Source: Asticcacaulis sp. ZE23SCel15 (GTDB lineage Bacteria; Pseudomonadota; Alphaproteobacteria; Caulobacterales; Caulobacteraceae). Taken from it: DNA of 64,000 bases. A program made the translations under genes and the position numbers. Shown piece by piece: positions 1-9,402 of this stretch. Position 1 is the first letter of the stretch. Every line of letters starts with the position of its first letter. The stretch is from NCBI RefSeq assembly GCF_030505395.1, contig NZ_CP130044.1, positions 1,349,001 to 1,413,000 of the forward strand, in the 5' to 3' direction. The notes below the pieces were generated by a model that worked only from the letters and a program-made list of their open reading frames with translations, was not told the DNA's origin and did not search any database.

Positions 1-73
1 CGCTGTGGTTTTGTGCGGCGGCGATCAGGGCGCTTACGACCTGACCCCCCGTTCCGGTAACGGCAATGCGCAT
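1..73 (-). CDS. rfbD: dTDP-4-dehydrorhamnose reductase, N-terminal fragment
   Basis: Only the first 24 codons lie in the window; the gene runs off the left edge. The start is ATG (complement of 71-73), and the peptide opens with a beta strand followed by GTGGQV, the nucleotide-binding loop of the RmlD short-chain reductase family. The family carries out the last step of dTDP-L-rhamnose synthesis. The start lies 2 bases after the rfbB stop and the order rfbC-rfbB-rfbD is standard, so context supports the call more than the short sequence does. Confidence 0.75.
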   Translation of the reverse strand, partial: MRIAVTGTGGQVVSALIAAAQNHS

Positions 74-75
74 GG

Positions 76-1128
76 CTATGACCTGAGCATTCCCAGCCGT
101 TCCCCGCTATAGACGCGCTCCCGCAGCGGCCCCCACCACGCTTCGTTGTTCAGATACCAGTCGACGGTTTTCTCAATACCGCTGTCGAAGGTTTCCTGGG
201 CACGCCAACCCAGTTCGGTCTCAAGCTTGGTGGCGTCAATGGCGTAGCGATAGTCGTGGCCACGCCGGTCAGGCACAAAGCTGATCAACCGGTCATGTGG
301 AGCGTTGCGGGGCCGGCGCTGATCCATTAGCGCGCAGATGCGGCGGATAACGTCTATATTGGTCCATTCATTGCCGCCGCCGACATTATAGGTCTGTCCC
401 GGCCGGCCGCGCATGGCGATGAGGTAGAGCGCGCGGGCATGGTCTTCGACATGGAGCCAGTCGCGAATATTTGAGCCATCGCCATAAACCGTCAGCGGCT
501 TATCTTCCATCGCGTTCAGGACATTGAGCGGGATCAGCTTTTCCGGAAAATGATAGGGCCCGTAATTATTGGAGCAGTTGGTGATGATCACCGGCAGACC
601 ATAGGTGCGGTGCCAGGCCATAGCCAAATGGTCTGAGGCGGCTTTGGAGGCTGAATAGGGCGACGACGGGCTATAGGGAGATGTTTCGGTGAACCGCCCC
701 TCATCACCCAGTGATCCGTACACTTCATCGGTGGATACGTGCAAAAAGCGGAACTGCTGGCGGGCGTCATCCTTGAGCGACAACCAGTAGTTTCGCGCCC
801 CCTCCAGCAGGGTGAAGGTGCCGACCAGATTGGTTTGCACGAAATCACCGGAACCGGTAATCGAGCGATCGACGTGGCTTTCGGCGGCCAGATGCAGAAT
901 GTGGGTGGGCTTAAAGCTGGTGAGGGCCGCACTCACCGCCTGCGCATCGCAAATATCGGCTTTCAAAAACCGGTACTTGGATGAGGCCTCAACGGGGGCC
1001 AGCGATTCCAGATTACCAGCATAGGTCAGCTTATCAAGGTTGAGCACGTCTGCGCCGATTTCCGATATCAGGTACCTTACCACCGCCGATCCGATAAAGC
1101 CGGCGCCGCCGGTGACCAGAATTCGCAT
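76..1128 (-). CDS. rfbB: dTDP-glucose 4,6-dehydratase
   Basis: Cytoplasmic enzyme converting dTDP-glucose to dTDP-4-keto-6-deoxyglucose, the second step of dTDP-L-rhamnose synthesis. The 350-residue product is full length for the family. It shows the NAD-binding loop GGAGFIG (7-13), TDE at 133-135 (catalytic Asp/Glu pair) and the YxxxK pair Tyr158/Lys162. An upstream in-frame TTG at 1140 would add four residues and overlap the rfbC stop; I prefer the ATG at 1128 because GAGG lies six bases before it. The gene is 8 bases from rfbC and 2 bases from rfbD, so they form one operon. Its product feeds lipopolysaccharide or exopolysaccharide synthesis. Confidence 0.95.
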   Translation of the reverse strand: MRILVTGGAGFIGSAVVRYLISEIGADVLNLDKLTYAGNLESLAPVEASSKYRFLKADICDAQAVSAALTSFKPTHILHLAAESHVDRSITGSGDFVQTNLVGTFTLLEGARNYWLSLKDDARQQFRFLHVSTDEVYGSLGDEGRFTETSPYSPSSPYSASKAASDHLAMAWHRTYGLPVIITNCSNNYGPYHFPEKLIPLNVLNAMEDKPLTVYGDGSNIRDWLHVEDHARALYLIAMRGRPGQTYNVGGGNEWTNIDVIRRICALMDQRRPRNAPHDRLISFVPDRRGHDYRYAIDATKLETELGWRAQETFDSGIEKTVDWYLNNEAWWGPLRERVYSGERLGMLRS

Positions 1129-1136
1129 ATTAAGCC

Positions 1137-1679
1137 TCAAATGATCTCAGCCAGCCGGGGCTGCACTTTGTCTTTGGGCGACAATATAACCGCAGACGGA
1201 TCAAATGGCCATGCCACACTGAGGTCGGGGTCATCAAAGGCTAATCCGGCCTCATGTTCGGGGCTGTAGGGGTGGGTCACCTTGTAAAAGACTTCGGTAT
1301 CGTCTTCCAGAGTGACATAGCCGTGGGCAAAGCCTTCCGGCACCCACAACTGCTCGCCGCCTGATGCCGTCAGCGTTTGCCCCAGCCAGCGCCCAAAGGT
1401 GTCTGAGCCTTTGCGGATATCGACCGCGACATCAAAGATCGAGCCCTTAAGGCAACGCACCAGCTTGCCTTGCGCGGCGGGCGGTGTTTGGTAATGAAGT
1501 CCCCGTAACGTCGCGCGATCTTTCGACAAGGCCTGATTGTCCTGTACGAAGGTGACATCGGCCACCGTCTGGCGAAACGCGTCATCGCGAAAGGCCTCAT
1601 AAAAATAGCCACGCGCATCTTCGTGCCGTTTGGGCAGGATCAGGGCGGGGCCTTTAATATCAAAATGCCTGACGTGCAT
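1137..1679 (-). CDS. rfbC: dTDP-4-dehydrorhamnose 3,5-epimerase
   Basis: Cupin-fold epimerase acting on the product of RfbB in dTDP-L-rhamnose synthesis. The 180-residue length matches RmlC. His62 in LRGLHYQ, Lys72 and Tyr132 sit at the positions of the catalytic and substrate-binding residues of known RmlC proteins, and the [10 protein letters not shown] strand and the WVPEGFAHG turn are typical. It starts with ATG at 1679 and is the first gene of the leftward rfbC-rfbB-rfbD operon. The 95-base gap to the divergent rimO must hold both promoters. rfbA is not in the window and may lie beyond the left edge. Confidence 0.95.
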   Translation of the reverse strand: MHVRHFDIKGPALILPKRHEDARGYFYEAFRDDAFRQTVADVTFVQDNQALSKDRATLRGLHYQTPPAAQGKLVRCLKGSIFDVAVDIRKGSDTFGRWLGQTLTASGGEQLWVPEGFAHGYVTLEDDTEVFYKVTHPYSPEHEAGLAFDDPDLSVAWPFDPSAVILSPKDKVQPRLAEII

Positions 1680-1774
1680 AAGTGGCCTTTATGGACTGTA
1701 TGGACGCGCGGCTTATAGGATGCCCCGTCGTGATTGTCTTGCCTTATGCGCTAAAATCTGTATTACGCACGTAA

Positions 1775-3184
1775 ATGTCCACATCCTTAAAAACCGATGC
1801 CCCCAAGGTGGGTTTTGTCTCGCTGGGTTGCCCCAAGGCGCTGGTCGACTCTGAGCGCATCCTGACCAAGCTGCGCCATGAAGGCTATGACACCGCCGCG
1901 TCTTACGCCGGTGCCGATGTGGTGGTCGTCAATACCTGCGGGTTTCTGGATTCCGCCAAGGAAGAAAGCCTGAACGCCATCGGTGAGGCTCTGGCCGAAA
2001 ACGGTAAGGTCGTGGTCACTGGCTGCATGGGTTCTGAGGCCGATATGATCCGCGCGCGCTTTCCCAATGTCGCGGCCATCACCGGCGCGCACCAATATGA
2101 CGCGGTTATGGACGCCGTCCACAATATCGTGCCGCCCAGACCCGATCCGTTCCGCGAGTTGATCCCCGCCAACGATCCGGGCGTGCGCCTGACGCCCAAA
2201 CACTATGCCTATCTCAAGATTTCCGAAGGCTGCAATCACCGCTGTAGTTTCTGCATCATCCCGCAGCTTCGTGGCGATCTGGCCTCGCGGCCCATCGGGG
2301 ATGTGCTGCGTGAGGCCGAGATTCTGGCCCAAAGCGGTGTCAAGGAACTGCTGGTGGTGTCGCAGGACACCTCGGCCTATGGCCTTGATATCAAGTACGC
2401 TCAGGGAGAATGGCGCGGCCAGAAATGGGATGCGTCGTTTGAAGATCTGGCCCGGGGCTTAGGCGAACTCGGCATCTGGGTGCGTATGCACTATGTCTAC
2501 CCCTATCCGCATGTGAACAGCGTCATCCCCCTGATGGCCGAGGGCAAGATCCTGCCCTATCTCGATATCCCGTTCCAGCACGCTTCGCCCAAGGTGCTCA
2601 AGGCCATGAAGCGACCGGGTAATCAGGATCGCACCTTGGAGCGCATTCGGTCATGGCGCGAAATTGCCCCCGATATCACCATCCGCTCGACCTTTGTGGT
2701 CGGATTCCCCGGTGAGACAGAGGCCGATTTCAACTTCCTGCTCGACTGGCTGGAAGAAGCGCAACTGGACCGCGTTGGCGCCTTTGCCTATGAGAATGTT
2801 GACGGTGCCCCGGCCAAAGACCTGCCCGACCATGTGCCGGAAGAGATCAAGCAGGATCGTCTGGCGCGCTTCATGTCGGTGGCGGCCCGCATCTCCGCGC
2901 AGAAACTCCAGACCAAGGTCGGTCAGGTTGTGGACGTGCTGGTCGATGAAATCCGCGCCGATGGCGTGGGCGTGGCCCGCACCAAGGGTGATGCCCCGGA
3001 AATCGACGGCCATATCTTCCTTAAGGGTTATACGGGTCTCAAGGTCGGTGAGTTCGCCAAGGCCAGAGTGACCCGCGCCGATGCGTTTGACCTCTACGGC
3101 GAACCCGAAGGCCTGATCAAGCTCGACCGCCTGCCGACCGCCCGCCCAAAAGGCAAGGTCCACCGCATTATTTCGCGGTTCTGA
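1775..3184 (+). CDS. rimO: Ribosomal protein S12 methylthiotransferase RimO
   Basis: Radical SAM enzyme that methylthiolates the conserved Asp of ribosomal protein S12. The N-terminal UPF0004 domain carries the cluster-binding cysteines Cys19, Cys55 and Cys84. The radical SAM motif CxxxCxxC is Cys153, Cys157 and Cys160. A TRAM-like domain closes the 469-residue protein. The [12 protein letters not shown] opening distinguishes RimO from its tRNA-acting relative MiaB. It is transcribed alone, divergent from rfbC. Its stop codon abuts the stop codon of the convergent adaptor gene with no intervening base, so no dedicated terminator fits between them. Confidence 0.96.
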   Translation: MSTSLKTDAPKVGFVSLGCPKALVDSERILTKLRHEGYDTAASYAGADVVVVNTCGFLDSAKEESLNAIGEALAENGKVVVTGCMGSEADMIRARFPNVAAITGAHQYDAVMDAVHNIVPPRPDPFRELIPANDPGVRLTPKHYAYLKISEGCNHRCSFCIIPQLRGDLASRPIGDVLREAEILAQSGVKELLVVSQDTSAYGLDIKYAQGEWRGQKWDASFEDLARGLGELGIWVRMHYVYPYPHVNSVIPLMAEGKILPYLDIPFQHASPKVLKAMKRPGNQDRTLERIRSWREIAPDITIRSTFVVGFPGETEADFNFLLDWLEEAQLDRVGAFAYENVDGAPAKDLPDHVPEEIKQDRLARFMSVAARISAQKLQTKVGQVVDVLVDEIRADGVGVARTKGDAPEIDGHIFLKGYTGLKVGEFAKARVTRADAFDLYGEPEGLIKLDRLPTARPKGKVHRIISRF

Positions 3185-4504
3185 TCACTCTTCTTTAAAC
3201 GTGCGGTTCATCTGATCGGTCAGCGGCTTCATGAAGTAGCTCAGCGCATTGCGGCGCGTGGTTTCGATATGCACCTCAACCGGCATGCCTGATATCAGAG
3301 CTTCACGCAGCGATTTGGGCAGATCAACACTTTTCAGGGTCAGTCTGGCCTTATAGTAGCTGATGCCAGTCTTTTCATCGGTTTCAACATCAGGGGATAC
3401 CATATCCACCCGTCCGCGGGCTTCGGGCGTGGTCTGAGAGGCGAAGGACGTAAAGCGGATATAGGCCGCTCGGCCAGAGGCGACCTGATCAATATGTTGA
3501 GGGTCGATGCGGGCTTCGACGACCAGATCATCAGCCTTGGGCACGATATGCATCAGGGTCTCACCTGGCGCCACGACCCCGCCACGGGTATGGATCAGAA
3601 GCTGTTGCACCGTGCCGTCAACCGGAGCTTTGATTTCCACGCGGTTCATGGCGTCGGTGGTGGTGACCTGCTGCTCATTGAGTTGCGACAGTTTGGTCTC
3701 GGTATCTTTGAGTTCGGCCATGATCTCACTCAGGCTTTCCGAGTCGATCTGAAGCATCGCCAGCCGGATCTCTGAGGTGCGGGTGCGGGTGCGGGCGATG
3801 GTGGCTTCCAACTGTCCTTTTTCGCCCTGCAGGCGTTCAGCTTCGCGCTCAAGCTGGTTAAGGCGGGTAATTGAGGCATAGCCCTTGGCGTGCAGATCAC
3901 GCACGGACACCAGTTCTTCGCGAATGAGCCGGGCCTGCTGGCCCTGTGACTTTACCTGCGCCGCAAGGCCGTCGATTTCATGGGCGCTTTGGGCAATCTG
4001 CTCATTCAGTTGGGATTTTTTCTGAACGCGCGCCGATCTGCGGGTGGTCATAAGGGCGCGTTCCGCCGCGATGATCCGGTCAAATTCTGCCGAGGGCTGA
4101 GTGAGGCCTGTGGGGACGTTGAAGCTGGTGCGGCCATCGCGCTCGGCCTCCAGTCTGAACTTACGGGCGGTGAGTTGCCATATCTGGCTTTGGACAATGG
4201 CGGCATTGGCACCGGCGACGGTGCTGTCAAGCCGGGCCAGCACCTGACCGGTCTTGACCTGATCGCCATCGCGGACAAGGATATCATAGACAATGCCGCC
4301 TTCGCGGTGCTGAATCCGCTTCTGGCTGGATTCCACGGTCACGCGCCCCGTGGCGATAACCGCCCCCGACAGGGTGGCCAGTCCGCCCCAGCCCAGAATG
4401 AATACGGCCAGCAGGGCGATGATGGCAAAGCCCGCTTTTTGCTGAGCGGCCATGCTGGAGTTGCTCATGTCTGAGTCCAAGGGTTTCATATCCTGAGCGC
4501 TCAT
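3185..4504 (-). CDS. Type I secretion periplasmic adaptor (HlyD/PrtE/RsaE family)
   Basis: Membrane-fusion protein of a type I secretion system, linking the inner-membrane ABC exporter to an outer-membrane channel. The 439-residue product has a short cytoplasmic N-terminus, one membrane segment at about residues 25-45, a lipoyl-like half-motif (GGIVYDILVRDGDQV), a long alpha-helical hairpin rich in Gln, Leu and Glu, the second lipoyl half (APVDGTVQQL) and a C-terminal beta domain. Its ATG overlaps the exporter stop by 4 bases (ATGA), so the two are translationally coupled. No TolC-type channel or RTX substrate is in the window. In Caulobacter the S-layer exporter pair rsaD/rsaE sits near O-antigen genes, similar to this setting. 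Confidence 0.9.
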   Translation of the reverse strand: MSAQDMKPLDSDMSNSSMAAQQKAGFAIIALLAVFILGWGGLATLSGAVIATGRVTVESSQKRIQHREGGIVYDILVRDGDQVKTGQVLARLDSTVAGANAAIVQSQIWQLTARKFRLEAERDGRTSFNVPTGLTQPSAEFDRIIAAERALMTTRRSARVQKKSQLNEQIAQSAHEIDGLAAQVKSQGQQARLIREELVSVRDLHAKGYASITRLNQLEREAERLQGEKGQLEATIARTRTRTSEIRLAMLQIDSESLSEIMAELKDTETKLSQLNEQQVTTTDAMNRVEIKAPVDGTVQQLLIHTRGGVVAPGETLMHIVPKADDLVVEARIDPQHIDQVASGRAAYIRFTSFASQTTPEARGRVDMVSPDVETDEKTGISYYKARLTLKSVDLPKSLREALISGMPVEVHIETTRRNALSYFMKPLTDQMNRTFKEE

Positions 4505-6411
4505 GGCTGACCTCCGCCATTGCCCGCAGGCGTTGGCACAATGCGGGCGGCCGGTGTGCCAGAAGCCGTTGCATCAGACGGTGTGGCACTATTGGCGGCG
4601 GCGGGCGGCAACAGGCGTTTCAGAACTTCGTCGCGTGGGCCAAAGGCTTTTTGAACGCCATCCGCCAGAACCAGCATCTTGTTGACCGATTGCAGCACAC
4701 TGCGGCGGTGGGCAAAGACAATGGCAATGCCACCACGTTTGCGGATCTGGGCGACGGCGCGCACCAGTGCGGCCTCCCCATCCGTATCAAGGGCAGAATT
4801 CGGCTCATCCAGAACCACCAGGAACGGGTCTTTGTACAGGGCGCGCGCCAGGGCCAGCCGCTGCCGCTGACCGGCAGACAGGCGTGACCCATCATGACCT
4901 ATGTCGGTATCAAAGCCCTGCGGCAGGTGGCGGATAAAGTCATCTATCCCGGACATGCGGGCGGCGCGCAGTATGTCTTCTGACGAAGCGTCCGGGGCAA
5001 AGCGGGCGATGTTTTGGCCCACCGTGCCGCTAAACAGATCAACCCCCTGCGGCAGGTAGCCGCAGAATGCGCCCAGATCGTCCGAAGTCCATTGGTTGAG
5101 GGTTGAGCCATCCAGCCGGATGGCGCCCTTGGCAATGGGCCATACCCCCATGATGGCGCGCGCCAGGGTCGATTTACCGGAGCCGCTGGGGCCGATGATA
5201 CCCAGCGCATCACCGGCGCTCAGTTCAAAATTTATGTTGTTGAGCAACAGCTTTAACGGGTCCAGCGGAGAGACGACGTGCAGGTCCTGAACGGTAATAT
5301 TTTGCGTTGGGCGCGGCAGGTTAGTGTCTGGCTCTGCCGGCGGGGTCTTCATCGTCGTCTCCAGCCGGTGATAGGACTGACGCGCGGCCACGAACCCGCG
5401 CCACTGGCTTATGGCCAGTTCGACCGGGGCCAGAGCGCGCCCCAAAAGAATGGAAGCCGCAATCATCACGCCGCCGGTCGCATCGCCTTCGATCACCAGA
5501 TAGGCCCCCAGAGCCAGCACCAAAGATTGCAGGATCATGCGGATAAACCGCGATACACTGGCGTAAAAGCTCAGGACATCGCTGTTTTGCAATATGGCCA
5601 GCCCGGCGGCATCGCTTTTGACGCGCCACTGTTGTTTCAGGGCTGAGGTCATCCCCATGGGCACGACCGTTTCGGCCGCCCTGCGCGCGGCATCGGCCCA
5701 TTCCGAAGCCTCAGTGTTCACGCGGATCACCTGCTGCTGGTAGGCCTTAGTCGAGCGATCGCTGAGCCAGGTGACGCCGGTAAGGAGCAGTACGCCCGCC
5801 ACCCCGCACAGGCCCAAAGCCGGGTGCAGTATGAACAGCAGAACGACGTAAAGCGGCATCCACGGCAGGTCAAAGATTGCAGCAGGACCACCACCGGCCA
5901 GAAAATTACGGATATGCGACAGGTCAGAGAACGGCGAGGCGCCTCTCACCTGCGACGCGGGCAGGCCCGAATGGGTATTCAGGGTAAACACGCCGTCGCG
6001 CAGGCTGAGGTCAAAATAGCGGCCAATGCGGGCAAATAAACGCGACCGCACCGTCTCAAGCGCTGCGATAAACATGTAAAGCACCACCACCAGAACGACC
6101 AGCGCCATAAGAGTGGGCAGGCTGCGGCTGGGCAGGACGCGGTCATAGACCTGCAGCATGAACAACGACCCGGTCAGGGCCAGAATGTTTATGGCACCAC
6201 TGAATACCGCCGCCGAGATAAAGGGCTTACGCGCCGAGGTAAGAACACTGCGGACATCGAAAGAGCCAGGCGCAACCTCCGGGCCGGAGCGACCCTTAAA
6301 TAAGCCAAGGCCACGGGTAATGATGGCGTTAATCCGGCCGGTCAGTGTGGCTGCGGGGCGCGTATTTGCGGGCTTAGCATCGGAAGGGTTTGGCGTGTGG
6401 TTTTGTCTCAT
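4501..6411 (-). CDS. Type I secretion ABC exporter (PrtD/RsaD family)
   Basis: Inner-membrane half-transporter that powers one-step export of an unfolded protein with an uncleaved C-terminal signal. It has an N-terminal membrane domain of about six helices, Walker A GPSGSGKST near residue 407, signature LSAGQRQR near 507 and Walker B VVLDEPNSALD near 525. The signature reads LSAGQ instead of LSGGQ, a variation common in this family. I start at ATG 6411 (636 residues); an upstream TTG at 6477 adds 22 residues with no family resemblance. The C-terminal tail is rich in Ala, Pro and Thr. It forms an operon with the downstream adaptor. Confidence 0.92.
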   Translation of the reverse strand: MRQNHTPNPSDAKPANTRPAATLTGRINAIITRGLGLFKGRSGPEVAPGSFDVRSVLTSARKPFISAAVFSGAINILALTGSLFMLQVYDRVLPSRSLPTLMALVVLVVVLYMFIAALETVRSRLFARIGRYFDLSLRDGVFTLNTHSGLPASQVRGASPFSDLSHIRNFLAGGGPAAIFDLPWMPLYVVLLFILHPALGLCGVAGVLLLTGVTWLSDRSTKAYQQQVIRVNTEASEWADAARRAAETVVPMGMTSALKQQWRVKSDAAGLAILQNSDVLSFYASVSRFIRMILQSLVLALGAYLVIEGDATGGVMIAASILLGRALAPVELAISQWRGFVAARQSYHRLETTMKTPPAEPDTNLPRPTQNITVQDLHVVSPLDPLKLLLNNINFELSAGDALGIIGPSGSGKSTLARAIMGVWPIAKGAIRLDGSTLNQWTSDDLGAFCGYLPQGVDLFSGTVGQNIARFAPDASSEDILRAARMSGIDDFIRHLPQGFDTDIGHDGSRLSAGQRQRLALARALYKDPFLVVLDEPNSALDTDGEAALVRAVAQIRKRGGIAIVFAHRRSVLQSVNKMLVLADGVQKAFGPRDEVLKRLLPPAAANSATPSDATASGTPAARIVPTPAGNGGGQP

Positions 6412-6551
6412 ATACGGTAACCTGACGCCCCCTTCAGACAGTTGATGGCTTAAAACACGACTGTGCCAGATCGGCAAGTCTGCTCATAGCCATTACTACA
6501 TAAAGGTTTATTTGGAGTGTGTGCAGCGAAAGGTTTTTCCCAAACACAGGC

Positions 6552-7019
6552 TTAAGGCGCGATCCAGAAGCCAAACCGCAGGATCGGGTGGGTGATGTCC
6601 TTAAGAGGCCAGTCATAGTCGGCGGCGGCTTTTTTCAGCACCCGGCGCGGGGACAAAACCCACACCCGCTGCGACAGGTGCCAGCCTTCAATCGTATGCG
6701 ATTTGGGGATGAAGTAGATGTCGCGGGCGTCCATTTCGATGCTATGGATATCGCTCAGCGGTATTTCCTGGCCGTCGGGGGCTACGAAAACCTTACGCGC
6801 CGGATCATAGGCAAACAAGGGCTTTTCGATGACGCTGAGCGCGATCATACCCCCCAAAGCCACCCACATCACCAGCATGGCCAGCCCCTGTCCCTTGGCC
6901 AGCATCAGCCCGCTCCAGAACGGGGACGCGATCAGGAGCGCAATCGTATAGCTGTTGAGTACGCTGCCGCTCCAGTAAAGTTCAGTGAGCGCATGGGGCT
7001 GAGAGGGTCTTAAATTCAT
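6552..7019 (-). CDS. Hypothetical membrane protein with two predicted helices
   Basis: I do not recognise this 155-residue protein. Two hydrophobic segments at about residues 22-40 and 45-62 are followed by a mainly beta-type soluble domain with a DGQEIPLSDIHSIEMD stretch, which resembles the layout of bacterial PH-like (YdbT/YcxB-type) membrane proteins. It starts with ATG and has normal codon use for the region. It is transcribed leftward, apart from the exporter by about 140 bases and divergent from the alpha/beta hydrolase gene. Function unknown. Confidence 0.7.
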   Translation of the reverse strand: MNLRPSQPHALTELYWSGSVLNSYTIALLIASPFWSGLMLAKGQGLAMLVMWVALGGMIALSVIEKPLFAYDPARKVFVAPDGQEIPLSDIHSIEMDARDIYFIPKSHTIEGWHLSQRVWVLSPRRVLKKAAADYDWPLKDITHPILRFGFWIAP

Positions 7020-7105
7020 ATCTTCTGCTGTAACGATTATTTTCGTCGTAATCCACGCCTATTTGTGGCTCAGTTAAGTCGTCATCACTCAACAGGGTTC
7101 CGGTA

Positions 7106-7999
7106 ATGCTGTCTTTGCACAAATCCCCCGCCCCCCCTTTCGAGGAGCGCTGGTGGTCATCCGATGACAGCCTGCGTCTGTATGCGCGCGACTATGCGGG
7201 GCAAAGCGGCGGCATCCATCTGCCGGTCGTTTGCCTGCATGGCCTGACCCGCAACAGCGCCGATTTCGAGGAGGTCTCACCCTACATTGCCGCCACGGGC
7301 CGTCGGGTGATTGTGCCGGATATCCGCGGCCGGGGCTTTTCCGACCATGATACCGACCCTAAGAACTACCACCTGTGGACCTATGCCAAGGACGTGCTCG
7401 ATCTGTGCGATGGCTTAGGGATCGCGCGCGCAATTTTCATCGGCACGTCGATGGGCGGCTTAACGACTATGGTACTGTCGACCCTGCGGCCCGCCCTGAT
7501 CAAGGCCGCCGTGCTCAATGATGTTGGCCCGGTGCTGTCGGCCAAGGGCCTGACCCGCATCGCCGGTTATGCCGGTAAGAACCGCTCGGAGGTCAAATCC
7601 TGGCACGATGCCGCCGACTACGCCCGCCTGCATAACGAAATCGCGTTTCCGGACTATGGCCATAAGGACTGGATGGCCTTTGCGTGCCGCCTGTTTCGTG
7701 AGGGCGATGACGGGCTCAAGCTGGCCTATGATCCCGCGATTACGATTCCCGTCTCTGCGCCGACCTCTCCGGCCGTCTATGACATGATGCCGCTCTATAT
7801 GTCGCTGAGCACCGGCAGGCCGTTGCTTCTGGTGCGCGGGGCACTGTCCGACCTGATCGAAGACCATGAGGTTAAGGTGATGCAGGGCATCTCACCGGAT
7901 CTTAAGCGCGTCGATGTCGAAGGGGTAGGCCATGCCCCTATGCTGACCGAAGCGTCATCAAAGGCGGCGGTTCTGGAATTTTTGCAGGATTTGCCGTAG
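7106..7999 (+). CDS. Alpha/beta hydrolase
   Basis: A 297-residue alpha/beta-hydrolase fold enzyme. The oxyanion region HGLTRN is at 45-50, the DIRGRGFSD loop at 72-80, the nucleophile elbow GTSMGG places the catalytic Ser at 115, and GVGHAP near residue 275 supplies the His. The layout resembles proline iminopeptidase or 3-oxoadipate enol-lactonase-type hydrolases, but the substrate cannot be told from sequence. It lacks a signal peptide, so is probably cytoplasmic. It is divergent from the small membrane protein gene and 59 bases upstream of the Hsp20 gene. Confidence 0.88.
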   Translation: MLSLHKSPAPPFEERWWSSDDSLRLYARDYAGQSGGIHLPVVCLHGLTRNSADFEEVSPYIAATGRRVIVPDIRGRGFSDHDTDPKNYHLWTYAKDVLDLCDGLGIARAIFIGTSMGGLTTMVLSTLRPALIKAAVLNDVGPVLSAKGLTRIAGYAGKNRSEVKSWHDAADYARLHNEIAFPDYGHKDWMAFACRLFREGDDGLKLAYDPAITIPVSAPTSPAVYDMMPLYMSLSTGRPLLLVRGALSDLIEDHEVKVMQGISPDLKRVDVEGVGHAPMLTEASSKAAVLEFLQDLP

Positions 8000-8058
8000 G
8001 TTTATTGAAAGGTCGCGGGCCGAACCCATATACAAAATGGGTTTAATGGATAGGGTCG

Positions 8059-8478
8059 ATGGCGCGCACGGTAATTTTTGATAGTCCCTACCTGTTAGGC
8101 TTTGACCATACGCGGGCCCTGATCGAGCGGTTGGGCCGCGTTTCGGAAAACTATCCGCCCTATAATGTCGAAGCCGTGTCTCACCACCATATCCGCATCA
8201 GCGTGGCGGTGGCGGGCTTTACCTCTGATCATCTGAAACTGGCCCTGGCCGGTCAGTTGCTTACGCTCACTGCCCATAAAAACGGCGAACCCGAAGACGC
8301 CGAGGCGCGTGATTTCCTCCATCGCGGCATCGCCCAGCGCGGCTTTACCCGCAGCTTTGTGATCGGTGACGGCATGGAGGTGACGGCGGCAGTTCTGGAA
8401 TACGGCCTTTTGCATATCGACCTGCAACGCCCTGAACCTGACGATAAGGTGCGCCTTATCCCCATCGTTAGCCGCTAG
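8059..8478 (+). CDS. Small heat shock protein (Hsp20/IbpA family)
   Basis: ATP-independent holdase chaperone of 139 residues. The N-terminus has the IbpA-type opening with FDSPYLLGFDHTRALIERL and NYPPYNVE. The central alpha-crystallin domain includes the ISVAVAGF strand, LTAHKNGEP and RGFTRSFVIGDGMEV, ending in a strand with LLHIDLQRPEP. The C-terminal IPI sequence (LIPIVSR) is the IxI motif used for oligomerisation. An AGGG lies a few bases before the ATG. Directly after the stop a perfect 8-bp hairpin begins the repeat-rich gap. Alphaproteobacterial hsp20 genes are often heat induced, but I see no clear ROSE-type thermometer here. Confidence 0.93.
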   Translation: MARTVIFDSPYLLGFDHTRALIERLGRVSENYPPYNVEAVSHHHIRISVAVAGFTSDHLKLALAGQLLTLTAHKNGEPEDAEARDFLHRGIAQRGFTRSFVIGDGMEVTAAVLEYGLLHIDLQRPEPDDKVRLIPIVSR

Positions 8479-8742
8479 GCAGGGGCGCAGCCCCTGCACC
8501 CGGAACCTTTCCTCCTCCCCTGTTTACGGGGGAGGTGGCAGACCGCCAAAGGCGGGATGACGGAGGGGGCATTGCGCAGTCCTTAATGACTAGACACCTG
8601 ACGTCCTAAAGTCTGTGCACTAGCAATGCCTCAGCCATCCCCCTCCGTCGCGGGCTTCGCCGCGCCACCTCCCCATTGCTGCGCAACAGGGAGGAGAAAA
8701 GGAACTTATCCCCTCACGCCTCGTTTGCCCCATGCTGAGGGG
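8479..8742. repeat. Pair of inverted G+C-rich palindromic intergenic repeats
   Basis: The gap holds a perfect 8-bp hairpin with a GCA loop (8479-8497), followed by a CTCCCC...GGGGGAGG hairpin block ending in GACGGAGGGGG (about 8510-8570). About 70 bases further on the block recurs in reverse orientation, beginning CCCCCTCCGTCGCGGGC (8640-8697). The two copies face each other. Such CCTCC/GGAGG blocks joined to CCCCTCCGTC are a common dispersed repeat style in Caulobacterales. No T-tract follows the stems, so they are not ordinary terminators. A third relative lies after the next gene. Confidence 0.75.
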
Positions 8743-9393
8743 ATGACTGCCGATGCGCCCACCTCTTTTGACCCAAAAGAACGCTTCACGCCCGAAGAAC
8801 GGCGGGCGCGGTTGCGGGCCTTTGCCGACCAGATGCTGGAGCGGCTGGGCGATCTGCCGTCGCCCTACGATGCTCCTGAACTGGAGCAAATGACGCGCGC
8901 AGGGCTGCTAATCGAGCGCATCTACGCCCGCGTCGATGCGTCAGAGCGTACGGCCTCAAAGCAACTCACGCCCGAAGAGGTGGCGAGGAGCCGCGAAGAG
9001 TTCGGCCTGAAACTGGCGGCCTTGCGCGCCACCCATGACGCGGTGAGCGCCAAACTGGCCCCAAAACTCAGCCCCCATATGGCACCTGAGCCGGTGACGC
9101 CCCCTATAACGCCGGATGAGTTGATCCAACGTATCAAGAGCCTTGATCTGTCGGAACCCGATTTCGGGATTGATGATGACTTTGATGAGGATCTGGCGGA
9201 CGAGGCAGAAGATGCGCCGAAAAGCCCGCCGCGTCTCGATCCGAAGACCGGTATTTTGTGGCTGGATGAGCGGACGATTCTCGCCACTCAGCACCCGCCG
9301 TGGTTTGAAGCCGAAGGCGGCGAGATGTACTGGCGCGTGGCGCGCGGTGAGGTCAAGCTGGTCTTGCCGGACAGCATAACCGATAGCAGTTAA
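8743..9393 (+). CDS. Hypothetical acidic protein
   Basis: A 216-residue soluble protein that I do not recognise. It has a helical N-terminal part (RFTPEERRARLRAFADQM), a Pro-rich middle, an acidic run rich in Asp and Glu at about residues 140-158, and a C-terminal WLDERTILATQHPPWFEAEGGEMYWRVARGEV segment. I start at ATG 8743, preceded by GAGGGG. The frame is open back to 8626, but that stretch is the inverted intergenic repeat and gives low-complexity Pro-rich sequence, so it is unlikely to be coding. It is flanked on both sides by dispersed repeats. Confidence 0.65.
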   Translation: MTADAPTSFDPKERFTPEERRARLRAFADQMLERLGDLPSPYDAPELEQMTRAGLLIERIYARVDASERTASKQLTPEEVARSREEFGLKLAALRATHDAVSAKLAPKLSPHMAPEPVTPPITPDELIQRIKSLDLSEPDFGIDDDFDEDLADEAEDAPKSPPRLDPKTGILWLDERTILATQHPPWFEAEGGEMYWRVARGEVKLVLPDSITDSS

Positions 9394-9402
9394 GGTTAAA
9401 GA

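Noticed and set aside
8626-8742. Upstream extension of the acidic hypothetical protein
   Set aside because: It would translate the inverted intergenic repeat; the ATG at 8743 gives a normal protein.
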